Of a stretch of DNA of 64,000 nt, positions 63,328-64,000 are shown piece after piece. The DNA comes from Tubiluchus corallicola. Lineage: Eukaryota; Priapulida; Priapulimorpha; Priapulimorphida; Tubiluchidae. Each line of letters opens with the position of its first letter. Within the stretch, counting starts at the first letter, position 1. Under the pieces are notes generated by a model, which saw only the letters and a program-made list of their open reading frames with translations, was not told the DNA's origin and did no database searches. The stretch is taken from contig JAQGDQ010000045.1 in the NCBI GenBank assembly GCA_030141605.1, forward strand, positions 436,001 through 500,000. Direction: 5' to 3'. The position numbers were made by a program, and so were the translations under genes.

Positions 63328-63566
63328 TATATTACTTAATTACATCAATTTAAATTCATTAATAATAATTAAATCCAGCTAAATAATGGGGCTCAATAAT
63401 AGTGTTTTGTTTGATGGCAGCAGAAATCTAAACAATCCTGATGAACACAGATTTTGTACTCTTGAGGTCATTTCATTATGCTTCACTTTGAAATGTGATG
63501 ATTACATTAAATTTAAGGAGTGCACTGTAGTAGTTGCAAGAAGTGATGCAAAGCAAGAAAGCACAG

Positions 63567-64000
63567 CTATTCCATCTTAATTTTAGTTTCAGCATAGTGC
63601 TGTAATTCTTGCTCGTATCTTTCTTTGTCTTTTTCATACATATCAAAATAAATCTTTTTCTCAGTCGTACTCAGTTGCTTCCAGCGCGCTGCCATCAACT
63701 TTGTCAATTCCTGATGATTGACCTCTTGGCCGGGATGATTTTTGTTGTATTCCTCAACAGCACTATTCCTCTGCTGTTGGCAAAACATCAAAAACGCGTT
63801 TGCGGGTTTCTTCGGAGCATTTGGGTCCTTTTCCTTCTCTGTCTTTCTTCTTTTGGTTTCACTCGGTGAGGCTAGTGAATCAGAACTAAAAGGAACACCA
63901 GACAGTTTGAAAGGTTGAAGAACTCCGCGAGGGGCACTGTCCGATGTGACATTAAAATAAGGCTCATCTTCTCCAGGTACAAGAGCTTGAAAATCCCGAA
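63567..64000 (-). CDS. HMG-box protein, C-terminal exon (partial)
   Basis: The minus-strand frame is open from the window end to the stop at 63567 (143 residues visible). After about 50 residues of low-similarity sequence and a basic stretch (KRRKTEKEKD), a single HMG box follows: DPNAPKKPANAFLMFC, then NHPGQEVNHQELTKLM, ARWKQLSTTEKKIYFDMYEK, ending near YEQELQHY. The protein stops about ten residues after the box. HMG boxes bend DNA or bind chromatin. The wording near NAFLMFCQQQR and KKIYFDMYEKDKERYEQE recalls the Nhp10-type subunit of INO80 complexes more than HMGB1, but this is a weak inference. The N-terminal part lies beyond the window, so the full architecture is unknown. Confidence 0.85.
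   Translation of the reverse strand, partial: RDFQALVPGEDEPYFNVTSDSAPRGVLQPFKLSGVPFSSDSLASPSETKRRKTEKEKDPNAPKKPANAFLMFCQQQRNSAVEEYNKNHPGQEVNHQELTKLMAARWKQLSTTEKKIYFDMYEKDKERYEQELQHYAETKIKME

Noticed and set aside
63609-63869. Plus-strand 86-codon hydrophobic frame
   Set aside because: Antisense shadow of the HMG-box exon.

Overview
This is an AT-rich, intron-rich animal nuclear contig with GT-AG introns, short phase-matched exons, microsatellites and decayed transposons. The proteins (an ELK-type K+ channel, a Sam68-like STAR protein, ORC3, a GPR158-type ectodomain) are clearly metazoan and closer to bilaterian families than to fungi or plants. A marine invertebrate is likely. I cannot name the phylum from the sequence alone.

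Layout. Positions 1537-10225 (+) hold the 3' eleven coding exons of a KCNH/ELK (Kv12) potassium channel, whose N-terminal half lies upstream of the window. Positions 14276-15992 (-) and 18380-19865 (+) hold a head-to-head pair of small secreted eight-cysteine proteins that I cannot assign to a named family, with a dead LINE tail between them. Positions 21734-24235 (-) hold a single-exon type I membrane protein with three CUB domains. It shares a short divergent promoter interval with a large plus-strand gene (24893-38861). That gene splices cleanly from 11 exons into a 963-residue protein made of two tandem copies of the GPR158/GPR179 (metabotropic glycine receptor) Cache-EGF ectodomain, then mucin-like and Pro/Glu-rich stalks and a GPI-type hydrophobic tail, with no seven-transmembrane domain.

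Positions 40.0-41.5 kb are transposon debris. Positions 41938-48673 (+) encode a Sam68/KHDRBS-like KH RNA-binding protein. Its introns carry at least three pogo/Tigger-like DNA transposon remnants, and its 3' UTR appears to contain two introns. Positions 53189-63040 (-) encode ORC3, a subunit of the origin recognition complex, in 16 exons; it converges with the KH gene so that the two poly(A) signals lie about 115 bp apart. Positions 63567-64000 (-) are the C-terminal exon of an HMG-box protein, cut by the window end.

I derived the exon chains by hand from splice dinucleotides, phase and resemblance to families I know. For KCNH, the GPR158-like gene, the KH gene and ORC3, the summed exon lengths are multiples of three with no internal stops. 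The strongest novelty candidates are the duplicated GPI-anchored glycine-receptor-type ectodomain and the paired eight-cysteine secreted genes.
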